A stretch of 64,000 bases of DNA from assembly GCA_963989385.1 (NCBI GenBank), contig OZ022506.1, positions 5,063,415 through 5,127,414 of the forward strand, read 5' to 3'. A model generated the notes under the pieces. It made no database searches and had not been told where the DNA came from. It was given only the letters and a program-made list of their open reading frames with translations. Shown here piece by piece: positions 11,904 to 23,500 of the stretch. Numbering within the stretch: the first letter of the stretch is position 1; each line of letters begins with the position of its first letter. The translations under genes were made by a program, and so were the position numbers. The DNA comes from Ctena decussata. Lineage: Eukaryota; Mollusca; Bivalvia; Lucinida; Lucinidae.

Positions 11904-13342
11904 CGAGGGGTGTTCGGAAAGGTTTGCAAATAATGTAATTTCTTGGTAACGACCATAAAGACAGAACTACTGATAGCAAAATCACATAAAGCTATGATAT
12001 GCCTAGACAAGTCTGCATACACGATGTTTTTTTTTTATTTTAAAGGACGCATTTTTAACTCCTTTGAAAGAGGTATACCCTAAAGGCACTGCAAATTTTT
12101 ACTTAGGTAGGCCGTAATTCGTATATAAGCAGTCTTTGATTTTTTTTTACTTTTACTACTTACAGACAATGCCCAGGCAATGTTGTCTTGTGAATATCGC
12201 GGAAATCATATTTGATCTAGGTTCCATACTGTCCCGTGAATATGAATTTTCCGTATTTTATGTAGTAGTAAATGCTCCCTTTCTATTAAAGTTAGAATGA
12301 TTTTGTAATATTTACATTATCAGTGTAGAGCTCTCTGTTAACCCAATTAAGTGATGCGGGCGTCAATGTTGTTTAAAAGTCAATAATTACATTGTATCAC
12401 GCGCTTCAGAGTGACAGCTCATCTCACTAACTAGCACGTGAAATCTACAACATTCCATGTACTTGAATGGCTAGTAAACATTGAGTGACAGCTCGCTACG
12501 CCTACTTGCACGCGAAATCTACAGCAGGAGGTGGAATTTATTGGTAGGCAGTGACAATGCGGCTGTTCCAAACTATTGCTAAATTCGGCCGGTAATGTTT
12601 TTTAAACAATCTTTATATATGTATTTCTTAATTTTGTTTATCTTTTTATTGATCAAAAGCATCGTTTAATAATATAAATATAAGGAATGAATGTTATTTT
12701 TTAAACGTTTACTGAAGTATAAACTACATCGGGTCACGAGCAAAGTTTACGTAAACCCCTTCGGGGTTCACTTACTTTGCTCGTGACCCGATGTAGTTTA
12801 TACTTCAGTAAACGTTAAAAAAATAACATTCATTCCTTAAATGAAAACTAGTGTGCTAGCATTCAAAATCTTGTCAGCTAGAGCATTTACATGGGTAAAC
12901 GAGTCTGTCAACAAATTCAAATTAATGCAAACAATGAAGCCTCTACAATCTTTCAGACGTTGACGTCGATTTCAATAACGTCTCAAGAACTGCGCATTGC
13001 TTTGCAAACAATCAATCGATGGCAGTTGCTATGCTTCTAACTTTTGTATGAATATTGTAGGCAACGGTAGACAAGAGTTGGCAAAGATTCATTTTGTATT
13101 TACAAAGATATTTGACTTGAATGCCTGACACTGAAAAGATTTTACATATGAAATTAGCCTTGTGGTATGACTACGGCCTAACAGAATGCGTTATAAGTCA
13201 ATCAGGAAAAGTGTCTTTGTATAATTTTTGATATCATTGTGAAGACAAAATGCAGTGCTTTTAGTACATGCACAGCATTTGTACCCAGTATGCACCTAAA
13301 CAAAGTTACGAGGCCATTTGCAAGACTTTTCGAACGCCCCTC
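11904..13342. mobile_element. Mariner-like element (CGAGGGGTGTTCGGAAAGGT ends), carrying a nested hairpin
   Basis: Left end CGAGGGGTGTTCGGAAAG and right end CTTTTCGAACGCCCCTC..., flanked by TA (11902-11903 and 13344-13345 with one base drift). Its right part is the reverse complement of the element at 50754. The element splits the minisatellite at 11460-13890. No intact transposase. Confidence 0.8.
12681..12840. mobile_element. 160-bp hairpin element nested in the mariner-like element
   Basis: TAAGGAATGAATGTTATTTT and its inverse end at CATTCCTTA. The arms, including AAACTACATCGGGTCACGAG, pair over ~65 bp around a loop with CCCCTTCGGGG, itself a hairpin. Confidence 0.88.
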
Positions 13343-13344
13343 AT

Positions 13345-13890
13345 ATCTGGTATGATGATAGATACTGGTCCAAAGTTTTGTTCAGCACCATCCCCACCCC
13401 TGAACAGGACCTAGAGGTCAAGGTCACAGACTTCGAAATTTTATATTGAAACGTGAGATGTTCTTGGCTAAATTTTCTTAACCTTTTGATAGATTTCCTT
13501 TATACTTCCACAGATGTTAGGTAATGGTCAAAATTTTTATGCATTACCACCCCAACCTCTTTGATGACTGAGGTCAAGGTCATGGACTTATAAATGTTTT
13601 GTTAAAATGTTTGGTTATAGTTTCCTAAAGGCACAGTGTTTTCTTAATGTGTGGATGGATTCAGTTGATTCCATTAGATGCTGGTCCAGAGTTTTACATG
13701 GTACCAACCCCACCTCTCTAATTGACCTTTAGGTCAAGGTCACAGCCTAATGTTTTAAAGTTTTACACTGCCTAGATGGAAAATTACCCAGACTGATGAC
13801 AGATACTGCTCCAGAGTTTTACATGGTAGCAGCATCACCTTCCTAATTTACTGTGGAGGTCAAGATCACATTCTTAGAAGTTTGCGTTCA
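13345..13890. repeat. Minisatellite, right part
   Basis: Resumes at TATCTGGTATGATGATAGAT and continues in about four decayed units (GGTCAAGGTCACAGACTT and variants). The family end GGTCTGGCGAGCTATGCTGT follows at about 13908. Confidence 0.82.
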
Positions 13891-14049
13891 TGATGGGCAT
13901 GCACCAGGTCTGGCGAGCTATGCTGTCTAGTGACAGCTCTTGTGTCACTATGCCCCTGTAATAGATGATGCAATGATCAATAGAAGAGTAGTGCCATTTT
14001 ATTGTTTGTTAATTGTTTATTGCATTTTCAATAATGTTATTTTTGTTTG

Positions 14050-14240
14050 GGCCGCGACACGACAAAACCAACAATGTGGTTGTGCGCCCAGCGCAGACTC
14101 AGATCAGCCTGGGCATCCGCCCAGTCTGATCAGAGTCTTCGCTGTCCGCATGGAGGTAGCTTAGACCCTTAGCTACCCTTTGGGCACTTAACGAAGAGTC
14201 TGGTCAATTTGTGCTGCTGCCCCGGCTGATCTGAGTCTGC
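14050..14240. mobile_element. Partial bivalve palindromic MITE (GAGCCGCGACACGA family)
   Basis: GCCGCGACACGACAAAACCA, then GCGCAGACTCAGATCAGCCT, then CTTCGCTGTCCGCATGGAGG. The right arm is decayed and the right terminus is missing. Confidence 0.8.
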
Positions 14241-14390
14241 GCTAGCTGTCCCCTTTAGTCTTAATAGTTTAGCTCCCCTCAAGCTGAAGGTCATGGGCAG
14301 TTGGTTAAGAACAGGCAGTCTCCGTCATTGGACGTCGCCAATCAGATGCTTTCTCCTTCGAAACCACAGATCCTATCAGACCAGTTACTT

Positions 14391-14510
14391 TGATTTAAAC
14401 AGTATTTTAAACAATTAATATCGTGTTGTATACATTCAATGTACAATTGATTTGAAAAGGATTTGGTTGAAAACATATGGCTTATATATCAAGCATTTTC
14501 TTATTGAGAG
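14391..14510. repeat. Dispersed repeat (GATTTAAACA..GGATTTGG..GCTTATAT)
   Basis: Recurs at about 22935-23030, 32401-32520 and 35011-35128 as TTTGGTTTAAACA, then TTATTTCA, then GGAT(C/T)GGAACGAAAGC and TATATA blocks. Probably one end of a larger transposon; class unknown. Confidence 0.55.
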
Positions 14511-15093
14511 TCCATTGTTTGGGCCTGAAGTTTGTTTGAATATTTGGGATCGATATCTAAGATGTCTGCCACTCGTCTCTCTTCATCCCGCCCCACAAGA
14601 GATAAAAATGGATTTTTTATCCCACTGACGTGTTTCCCTGTTTTGCCATGTTGCGACTTTCCACAAAGCATTCCTGTTATGTTTTCCTTTGTGCCTTGTT
14701 ATATCTGTCAAGTCTGGAGAAATGTGAAAAAGGGCTAGTTGCCGTTCTTTCTGTCATTTCGTTTCAAGTGATTTATAAGACCTAACTTGGTTCACTCGTC
14801 GTGTTGGTTTTATTGGGAGGGTATGGCCTGTGATTATGGCATTTCCTGGATATCTACATTAGTGTTTTGAAAGTGAATCTTCCAAACTTTACAGTTTAAT
14901 GTGATAGAAGTGAAAAAACGATTTGTTGTGATCAAATTTTGTGTCCAGATTTGTCTGTCCCCGTCCAAGGCCTATAAATACATTGTTAACATAAAATCAT
15001 TTTAATATTTTCATGGGACCTATAATTTTTTGCATATTACACGTGATTCATGATCATTGATAGCGAATAGTATAAGCATTTGCTAATCATATT

Positions 15094-15250
15094 TGAGCCG
15101 CGACACGACAAATGTAACGACGCTTTACTGTTCGCTTATAGGGTAGATAAGGGTCATAGCTAGCTCCTTGCGGACAGCGAAGACGGCAGATGCTGATCTG
15201 AGTTCGCTGGGCACACATGTCACTGTTGGATGTGTCATGTTGCGGCTGAT
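15094..15250. mobile_element. Internally deleted bivalve palindromic MITE
   Basis: Both termini remain (TGAGCCGCGACACGACAAAT and a decayed CATGTTGCGGCTGA). Only about 157 of ~240 bp are left. Confidence 0.75.
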
Positions 15251-15675
15251 TTGTGGACTTAATAGCGATTTGTTCTATCATTAATAATCTCGTTATGTTA
15301 CAACCAAAGCTGAGGATGAAAATAATTCAGAGACATGTGTAATTCCTGTTTCTCCTCAAATGCAAATGTTGTGTGAATTAATTTCGGGCAGAGCGATATT
15401 AGGGTCCTGCCTATATAAACACTGAACCTCAAAACTAACTCGCCACTTTTATCGAGTCTTCATAATTTTCGAATATACACATCTTCTTGTTTATCTTTAT
15501 TTCATAGGGCCTATCCATAACTTAGGACATACGTAATATACATGAAAGGTAATCCAAAATATAGTCAAGCGAAAAATGGAACTGGTATAACTGGTTAGGC
15601 AGGTTTTCTACCCGTGCCGTATTAACGCCTACCGATTTAAAGTTCATGTCAATTAATTTACACAGCATATAATAA

Positions 15676-15777
15676 GTAATGTGCTTAAGTATTGGGACAC
15701 CTAATATAATAAATTTTTCATTTGTCCCAAATGGAAAATTTATTATTTTCAGGTGTCCCAATATATACGCACATTAC
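15676..15777. mobile_element. Short palindromic MITE
   Basis: GTAATGTGCTTAAGTATTGG and inverse CCAATATATACGCACATTAC enclose paired GGGACACCT / AGGTGTCCC and AATAAATTTTTCAT / GGAAAATTTATT segments. Confidence 0.8.
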
Positions 15778-15875
15778 GGGTACGTCCAAACATTCATGTG
15801 ATTCAGTGTGTATCTAAAGTTATATATTACACAGACTTCGAATAAAGAATCTTTATATGCTTTATGATGTGGATC

Positions 15876-16205
15876 ACAGGGTATAATCGATTCCGCTAAT
15901 TTTCGCTTCCTGCAGAGACTGTACATCATATTTGGCTTCTGCCCAGACTGTCCGCGAACTCTTGCTTCCTGCCAAGACTTCTGTACATGATAAATGGCTT
16001 CCTGCAGAGACTGTCTGCGTGATTCTGCTTCCTGCCGAGGCTCTCGGCAGGAAGCAGAGTCACGCGGACAGTCTCGGCAGGAAGCCAATTTTCGAGGACA
16101 GTAGTCTCTGCAGGAAGCAAGATTTCGCGGACAGTCGGCGGAAGCCAAATATGACGGACAGTCTCTGCAGGAAGCGAAAATTGGCGGAATCGATTATACC
16201 CTGTG
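15876..16205. mobile_element. Foldback element with internal tandem repeats
   Basis: A 330-bp palindrome with ends CACAGGGTATAATCGATTCC and inverse, flanked by TGGAT direct repeats. Each arm carries about five ~32-bp repeats built on GCTTCCTGCAGAGACTGT, inverted in the second arm. The centre is GCCGAGGCTCTCGGC. Overlapping frames of 67-124 aa on both strands come from this repeat structure. Confidence 0.88.
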
Positions 16206-16429
16206 TGGATAGTTGCACTTGACATGGAGGAGTACAAGCCACTCTCACAATAGCAGCTGACAATAGCAGCTGCTCATTTCACCCGCTCATAACAACTTAG
16301 ATATTTGATTGGCCTGTTACTATGTTTACAGCTTACAGAGATAAAAAGTTGCGTTTTTTCTGAAGTTCAGTGTATTTTATGGGTAATAAAAAGACAATAT
16401 TTCAGTTATCATAGAGCCTAATATATATA

Positions 16430-16621
16430 CAGTTGACTCTTGTTCCCTCAAATACTAGTATTTCAAAGTTCCCTTTTATATCAACGAATATTGTTTAACA
16501 CATTTCTATTTCATCTCAAACTACTGGTTTCTCAGAGCAAATTTTCTGAGACCAGAAAAATTACTTAAAGGTATCAGTAAATTGAGACTAACTTCGACTT
16601 TGAGATATCGAGAGCCGACTG
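16430..16621. mobile_element. MITE, pogo-like ends
   Basis: CAGTTGACTCTTGTTCCCTC at the left and GAGATATCGAGAGCCGACTG at the right. Shares CTCAAACTACTGGT and TTTTCTG-AGACCAGAAAA with the copy at 11015. Confidence 0.75.
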
Positions 16622-16789
16622 AATATGGCTTAGTCAAGGAGGTATTTCCTATAAAAAAACAAAAAACCCAAAAAAAAAAACCAAACAAACAAAGAACAAT
16701 CTGAAAAAGATCTTTTAAGGCAGATTCTTGTTTTTGGGAATGAGAAATTCTATATGGTTGTAGAAGGACACCAGACAGATTTAGATATT

Positions 16790-17026
16790 TGAGCCGCGAC
16801 GTGAGAAAACAAACAATGTGGTCGTGCGTCCAGCGCAGACTCAGATCAGCCTGTGCATCCGCCCAGTCTGATCAGAGTCTCCGCTGTCCGCATGGAGGTA
16901 GCTTAGACCCTGAGCTACCCCATAAGCGCAAAGCGAAGAGTCTGATCAGACTGGGCGGATGCCCAGGCTGATCTGAGTCTGCGCTGGGCGCACAACCACA
17001 TTGTTGGTTTTCTCGCGTCGCGGCTC
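16790..17026. mobile_element. Bivalve palindromic MITE (GAGCCGCGACACGAG family)
   Basis: Complete ~237-bp copy. TGAGCCGCGACGTGAGAAAA pairs with its inverse at the right end. Inner arms are GCGCAGACTCAGATCAGCCT and its inverse. Confidence 0.92.
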
Positions 17027-17173
17027 ATTTGGAGACTTTCTGGATCGCGACAAATGGTCTTATAGTCTTAATATTATGGCATTTAAATGAATGATTAGGA
17101 CTGCTTCATTGCATTTTTTTTATGTGAGAGTTGGTTTCTCTTGTGTAATATCGAACATGTCTTAGTGAATATA

Positions 17174-17420
17174 TGAGCCGTGACACGAGAAAATCAACAA
17201 TGTGGCTATGCGCCCAGCGCAGAATCAGATCAGATCAGTCCGATTAGACCCATCGCTAAGCGCTTAAAGGGTAGCTTAGATCCGCCCAGTCTGATCAGAG
17301 CCTCGCTGTCCGCATGGTAGTAGCTTAGACTAGCGATGAGTCTGATCGGACTCTGCGGATGCCCAGGCTGATCTGAGTCTGCGCTGGGCGCACAACCACT
17401 TTGTTTCGTGAGGCGGCTCA
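17174..17420. mobile_element. Bivalve palindromic MITE, rearranged copy
   Basis: Both termini present. The centre is scrambled: the ATCAGATCAGATCAGTCCGA and TAGCTTAGA segments are displaced relative to the other copies. Confidence 0.85.
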
Positions 17421-17731
17421 TATTAAATGGTATAGGGTATAGTAGTTATAGTACATTAGTCATGATGTTAACTTTACATGTACATGAAATAAAATATGTT
17501 GTAATACCATTTTAACATTAATAAATAACTTGTTTCAGATATAATTTGTTAATTAGATCTCTTCTGTTATATTATTGACTAAAAGGCGCTAGAAATTATA
17601 TTATGCTTTGCCATTTTACAGGTTTCAAATAATCAAATCTCAAACCAGTTTTTGATAATTCTTTATTATACCCATGTAGCCCAGTAACAAATTAGTAGCA
17701 TGAAAATGCAGAAATCTGTGTTACATCCTCT

Positions 17732-17990
17732 TGCACCGAGGTCTAGTAGCTAGAGCGACTCGGTTATGGCACAACAGGTCTTCAGTTCAAATCTGGTTGG
17801 CTTAGCCAGCAACTGGAAAACTCTGTCAGCTCAGCGGTAAATTGGTACTTTTTTTGAATCAGGGAATTGTATGGCAGCGTAAGAAGAGGGATGGGCCCCG
17901 CCTTTTACATATTGTGCTCAACCCCGCCTTTCACATGCTGTGCTCAATCCCCAGCTGTCCTTAGGGTCACGTGGCTATGAGAAAACATTT
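17732..17990 (+). mobile_element. tRNA-derived SINE, degraded
   Basis: The head GCACCGAGGTCTAGTAGCTA and B-box-like GGTCTTCAGTTCAAATC are followed by a body block GACTGGAAAACTCTGTCAGC or its relatives, GTAAATTGGTAC and GGGATGGGCCCCGCCTTT. The same body occurs at 40990. Confidence 0.75.
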
Positions 17991-18759
17991 ACCTTTTTCC
18001 ACCTTGCTACTTTTGATTGTTCACTGGGTTGAAGCATTATGAGCTGCGTCAAGCTAGCATTTTTTTCTTCATATTTCGTTACTGGCTAATAAAGGTGTGT
18101 ACAGTTTGCATACGCCTAAAGATAAATTCTCTCATGACGACGTTTGTAGCGCTGAATTGAATCTTTGGAGAAAAAACATATCTTCAAGTTTGGATAAACC
18201 GATTTTCGTTTTGTGTTCTCTCAGTTCTATTGTGCAAGGACATTTGCAATGCGTGTATTATGGTTGATTTCATAACTTAATTACCATAGTAACCAACGGA
18301 TTGTAGGCTTGCTGTTCGTAAAGCAACTTTATAGTAAAGGCCAGAGAATTTGGTGAAAATTCTTTGAGTATGTTTCTTCTCCAAGCAAAATCTATGTTGT
18401 GACTCCTATTATTAGAAGCTCTTGCTAAGACTGTTTTAATGAGGGATTTCAGACGGTTCCTTTGAAGGGTCTGAACATAGCTTTTTCATCGAGGATTAGA
18501 ATAAGTTCACTTGCGGGCCTTTGTTTATGTGTCACAACAGCACCCTCGAAACTGTCAAGATGCTACGACAACAGAGTTTTGGTCATGTTCACAATCAGGC
18601 ATATACAATGTACTCTTTACTTTTGCAGATATGGGGTACCATAGCTCCAGTAAAGCATTATCTTGAAAATTTCAAAACACTAATCTGCTCTATCGATACC
18701 ATGGCTTTGCTATCCAGTAGAGTAAAAGGCAATGATCAGGAACAGATTTAATCGAGTTC

Positions 18760-18984
18760 TGGGGCCGTATTCATAAAGCCACTTAAGTCGTTGCTATGCT
18801 GTTGCTAAGGCTAAATATCTATAAGGGAGACTCCCTACAACTATGAAATTTGCTCTGGAGGAACAGTCTTTCTAAGACTGTTCCTCCAGAGCAAAGTTCA
18901 TAGTTGTAGGGAATCTCCTTCAAAGAAATTTAGCCTTAGCAACAGCATAGCAACCACTTAAGTCGTTTTATGAATACGGCCCCT
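18760..18984. mobile_element. Palindromic MITE (GGGGCCGTATTCAT family)
   Basis: Same family as 21574-21796. The arms pair along their whole length around AGTCTTTCTAAGACT. A 6-bp direct repeat GAGTTC flanks it (18754-18759 and 18985-18990), consistent with a target site duplication. It lies in the 3' flank of the receptor gene. Confidence 0.88.
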
Positions 18985-20308
18985 GAGTTCCACATCCTGC
19001 CCTGAACACCAAACGTGAAAGGGACATCTACAGCTAAGATGGCACTGAAATAAACAGCACCAGCGAAAAGCCAAAGGAGCAGCTCTTTACCAGTAGATTG
19101 CCACAACTGATACCCAGGACTGATAAATATATCAGAAATCCCCGCTTTAGAAAATGGGAGTATGCTGGTGTGCATATGTCTGTACATCTGTCTTTCTGTC
19201 CGTTATTTTCTGTAATTCCGTTAACCTTTTTTGATCAGAGTTTACGTCAAACATAATGACTTCCTTTATCATGAGATTGAGAACTTGCCCTTATTGATTC
19301 TTCCCCGTATTTGATTTTCTTTCCCCTACTTTGAAAAATGAAAATTTTCGTCAGACTTTTCTCAAGAAACGTGCTAACTAGAATGGTCATATTTCCTACA
19401 TGTGTGAGGTTTTCTTGTACTCTGGAATAGAGAATTAGCGCTCTTCTTTTTCACTTTTCTTTCTCCTTGTGTTTCTAGGTTGAAATACTTTATATTTCAC
19501 AGAACTTGGTCAAGGCAGAATACTCATTCTGTATACGAGTTGATAGTGACATTTTATCGTTGGATTGACAATCGACCATCGTTTTACATGCTAAAAATTC
19601 TGTTTATTCTGATTTCTTTCTCTTAATCATATGAACATTGAATAGGTTCGGAACAGATTACACAACAACTGTTCAAGGTGGACTGTTCATATTTTGAATA
19701 CAGGCTGGCAGCGACTTGCCATAATGTGGGACAGAGAACCAGCTTTCGGCTGCTTTTTCTTTCCTATATCTTTTTCTTTCCCTCCTCTAATGCGTATATT
19801 TCTTAACAAATCAAGCAGAAGCTGTACGAGAAGGAATGCTCATTTTGTATCGTGGGATTGCGAAACAGCGTTCCCCTGTTTATTCTTCTGTGTTTTCCCA
19901 ATTTTTTTTGCTCACTTCATGCAAAACTTTTTTGAAGCTATTTCTTTGAAATCTTTCTTGGTAGAATGTTTATTTAAGGTATACATGCGGACAACTTCTT
20001 ATATCTTTGCATCCTTTTCATTATGAAAATAACATTTTACCATTTTACAATATCACAATAACATTTTACTTCAACTGTTCAGCGGTGGTTTAGTCTGATT
20101 CTGCGACAGTTGTAGTGTAATACAGTTGTATATCAATTGAGCTATAAGGTGTTTATGGATCAACAAATGACAAAGAATGACGGAAAAAATGTCAACAAAC
20201 AATAAAAGTCATTCTACTTATGAGCAAAAATTCTGGTGAAAGTAAACAAATGCATCGGTACCATTTTCTTTCATCGGGATTATATAGTCATGCACAGCAT
20301 AGACTGCG
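18985..20308. other. 3' flank of the receptor gene; no other gene seen
   Basis: AT-rich, T-rich on the plus strand, with several minus-strand AATAAA motifs. A minus frame at 18936-19187 partly overlaps the MITE at 18760 and has no recognised domain. Probably contains the receptor 3' UTR. Confidence 0.5.
19969..19974 (-). promoter_or_regulatory. Candidate polyadenylation signal for the receptor gene
   Basis: AATAAA on the minus strand, about 335 nt past the stop codon. Further AATAAA motifs follow at 19879-19884 and 19603-19608, so the true 3' end is undecided. The choice is inference from distance alone. Confidence 0.35.
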
Positions 20309-20593
20309 TCAGCTAAATATCAAATACCAGATCCAGTAAACTATATTAAACATGAAGAAAGTTGGTGGGAAGATGTACCTAGACCATATATCTATGTTAC
20401 TAACACTGTTCCCTATCTCCTTAACACCGGATTCTCTGTGTTTTGAACGGTACTTCATATTGCCTGTAAGACATCTCATAAATAACATCAACAAATTCAT
20501 TCTTCGTTTCGTTCTGGAAGTTATGTGGTTGAGAGTCACGTGGTTTCCGGTTGTACTGTATTGGGCGCCATTGGTGTTGTGTAGCATAGGTTG
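20309..20593 (-). CDS. Receptor exon 9 (cytoplasmic loop, M4, stop)
   Basis: A 285-bp terminal coding exon with a CTTCCTTTTCAG acceptor, entering in phase 0, which matches exon 8. It encodes residues 341-434: a basic cytoplasmic loop (SRTKRRMN, YRSKHRESGVKE), then the M4 signature (NIDIWSRYIFPPTFFMFNIV, then YW). The TGA stop is at 20311-20309. The M3-M4 loop totals only about 85 residues, short for the family. Confidence 0.94.
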   Translation of the reverse strand, partial: QPMLHNTNGAQYSTTGNHVTLNHITSRTKRRMNLLMLFMRCLTGNMKYRSKHRESGVKEIGNSVSNIDIWSRYIFPPTFFMFNIVYWIWYLIFS

Positions 20594-23500
20594 CTGAAAA
20601 GGAAGGGCTAAATGGTATATACTTTGATGACTGTGTTTGTGTGATAAAAGCAAACTACATCTAATACTCTTTAAAAACATGATAAATTAACCCAGTAATG
20701 CCTCATGGACTATGTTTATCCTTATCAAATGGGTGTGTCCATTTGTTAATGAAGGGATGTCTGGCTTAGCCTATTTGTATCATCTTTATTATCCTTTCAT
20801 TATAAGAAGAAATACACAGTTTTCCTATGGAAATAGTAAAGACCTGAAAACGCGGCGTCTGATCTGAGTGCACTGTTTGTCGATGTCCTATTTATGAGAC
20901 GTTTGAGGATTGAACAACTGAAATAATTAATTTTTACTACCACTAAAGCCAAAAGGTGCAACGACCTATTTCGGGATGTAAATTTAAACATAAATATAGC
21001 TATGTCTTCTCTTTCTCGAACAGAATCAGGGTAGGGTCAAGTCGGGTAAATTCGGACAGCAGGTAAATTCGGACATACCATTGCAAACAATGAAAATCCT
21101 GATGAGACGGCTCATCATGAGCCGTCTCATCAGGATTTTTACTGTTTGCCAAGTTATTTTTGTTTTAATTCTAAACAACTGACATATAAAGTAAACAATG
21201 TCACTGTCCGAATTTACCTGCTGTCCGAAATTACCCGACTCTACCCTAGTGTAAGATATTTCTTTCGGTTCAAATTTATAGAGTAACTACATTTCAGAAA
21301 CTGACTGAATCAGATCCCTAACCCTATCCCCAACATCAAGTCGATTGGAGAACAAGTAGACTAACCTGGTCTTCGTCCTCCTCATCTTTACCGCCCTCTA
21401 GAGGCATTATCTTGGTGAAATAATTCACCGCTGCATACTCAATCATGGCTGCCATTTCATAGACGACACACACATTGAGATACATATCTAGTGCCGTGGC
21501 GTAGGACACTCGAGGTAAGCCTTCCCTTACTGTCATTCCTATAGCTGCAGTGGCGAGGATAGTAGTCACACCTGGGGCCGTATTCATAAAACGACTTAAG
21601 TGGTTGCTATGCTGTTGCTAAGGCTAAATTTCTTTGAAGGAGATTCCCTACAACTATGCAATTTGCTCTGGAGGAACAGTCTTACAAAGACTGTTCCTCC
21701 AGACCAAATTTCATAGTTGTAGGGAATCTCCTTTATAGATATTTAGCCTTAGCAACCGCATAGCAACGACTTAAGTGGCTTTATGAATACGGCCACTGGA
21801 CGAAAATACTTATTGTGAAAAACAATATAAAAGTCAGCAGCATTTCAACTGTCAGAAGGCCAGAGGGCCAAAATTTAGCTTACAAATCAGATACAGATTT
21901 GCTGACTTGATTTTCTCCCTCTTCATTTTCAAAAACAAAAAATAAAACAGTTTAATTGTGAAGTATAGAATTTTTGTAAAGAATACATTAAAATGCATAG
22001 GCTAGTTCCATTGCTATTATGATTTTAAAAAAGTCTGTTTTATCAGCAGCCGAGAAAAGTATGCAAGCAAGAATGAGAAGGGAAACATCACATGGTAGGA
22101 AAGACTGTATTGAAAAATATAAGGAAAACTTTAAACATTTACGTTAAATTATACCAGACTATAGGTAGACTTACCCACTTTACAGTTAAATCTAAGGACA
22201 GGAAAGTTATTAATGATATTACCAAGAAGAACTCGAGCCGGGGCTGCATCTCTGTTAATCCAGAACGAGACCCACGATAGGCATGTGATCATGCTACATG
22301 GGAGGTAAGTCTGCAGGACAAAATATCCTATGTGGCGCTCGAAGTAGATATAGACTTCCAGAAGTGAGAATTCACCTGTGAACCATACAGATTTAGATTT
22401 AGTTAGAATTTATGACACCTAAGTCTGAAGAAAGCATATAATATGAGTATTGACCAACTATTTACCCCGTTGTTGCAACGCACACTTGAATGCAATAAGA
22501 CTGCCGCATACGTACCCATTTAGCATTATTTCATATTTACAGTGATGTATTCAAATGTAACTGCGTTGGTTTAAACATGGAGGATCTTACATGTGTGCTC
22601 ATGTATTATTGAATTTATTAAACGAGTTGGGGAAAAAGATAAGATGCGAGGCTCTGCCGAGCATCTTATCGTTTTCCCCAACGAGTTTAATAAATACAAT
22701 AATACAGGAGCACGAATGCAAGATTCTATTTATTATATGACACTAAAATCGCATTTATTTGCAAATTTTGCACTAAAACGTCACGATTCCGCTATTAGAA
22801 AACGCGACGTTTTATGGACGTCAACGCATAACGTTACTACGACGTAATTTGCATATTTAATCCACTAGTGGATTATCGTTTTTAATGCATGGCTTTATTT
22901 CAGTCTCAGATGCGACGTCATATGATAAAATATTTTATTCAACTATCTACATTTACTACATTCAAAGTACAATTTTCATGAAAAGGATTTGGTCGAAAGC
23001 TCATAGCTTGTATAGACCATTTCCAAACGGCGTTAATACTGCACATCTAGATTTAGCTGTGGATATTAAATATGTCGTGGTATTACATTGAGAAAATGTG
23101 GAGTTGTGCAAAAATAAAACTGTTTTAGTTACCGATGGCAGTTCTCTGAGTATGGTTATCCGTCGTGACAGTCTTCAGGTCAAACTGTGACATCATGACC
23201 CCGTCATGAACCTCGACAGATTTCTCATTGCCATACTTCCACAGATAGATCACGTCATCTGTCGTATACCCGTCTAGGAATAAACAAAAAAGAAGTAAAA
23301 CTAATTGTAATAAACTAATAAGTAAGTGTACTTTGTGATCAACCATTTTTACCAGATCGTCCCGGCGGAAAACCTAGGGGGTAAGGAAGGTTTAAAGCAG
23401 TTTTAGTACCCTTCCCTCCTCCACCACATACACACACACACACACACACACACTCCAAAAAAACACACCTGTAATCAAGATTTATGACTGGCTAATCCGA

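Noticed and set aside
15774..16263. Overlapping Cys/Arg-rich proteins on both strands
   Set aside because: They fall within a perfect foldback with internal repeats, which gives similar frames on both strands.
21090..21137. Hammerhead-like CTGATGAG in intron 8
   Set aside because: It is part of the central perfect hairpin of a MITE, with no GAAA core after it.
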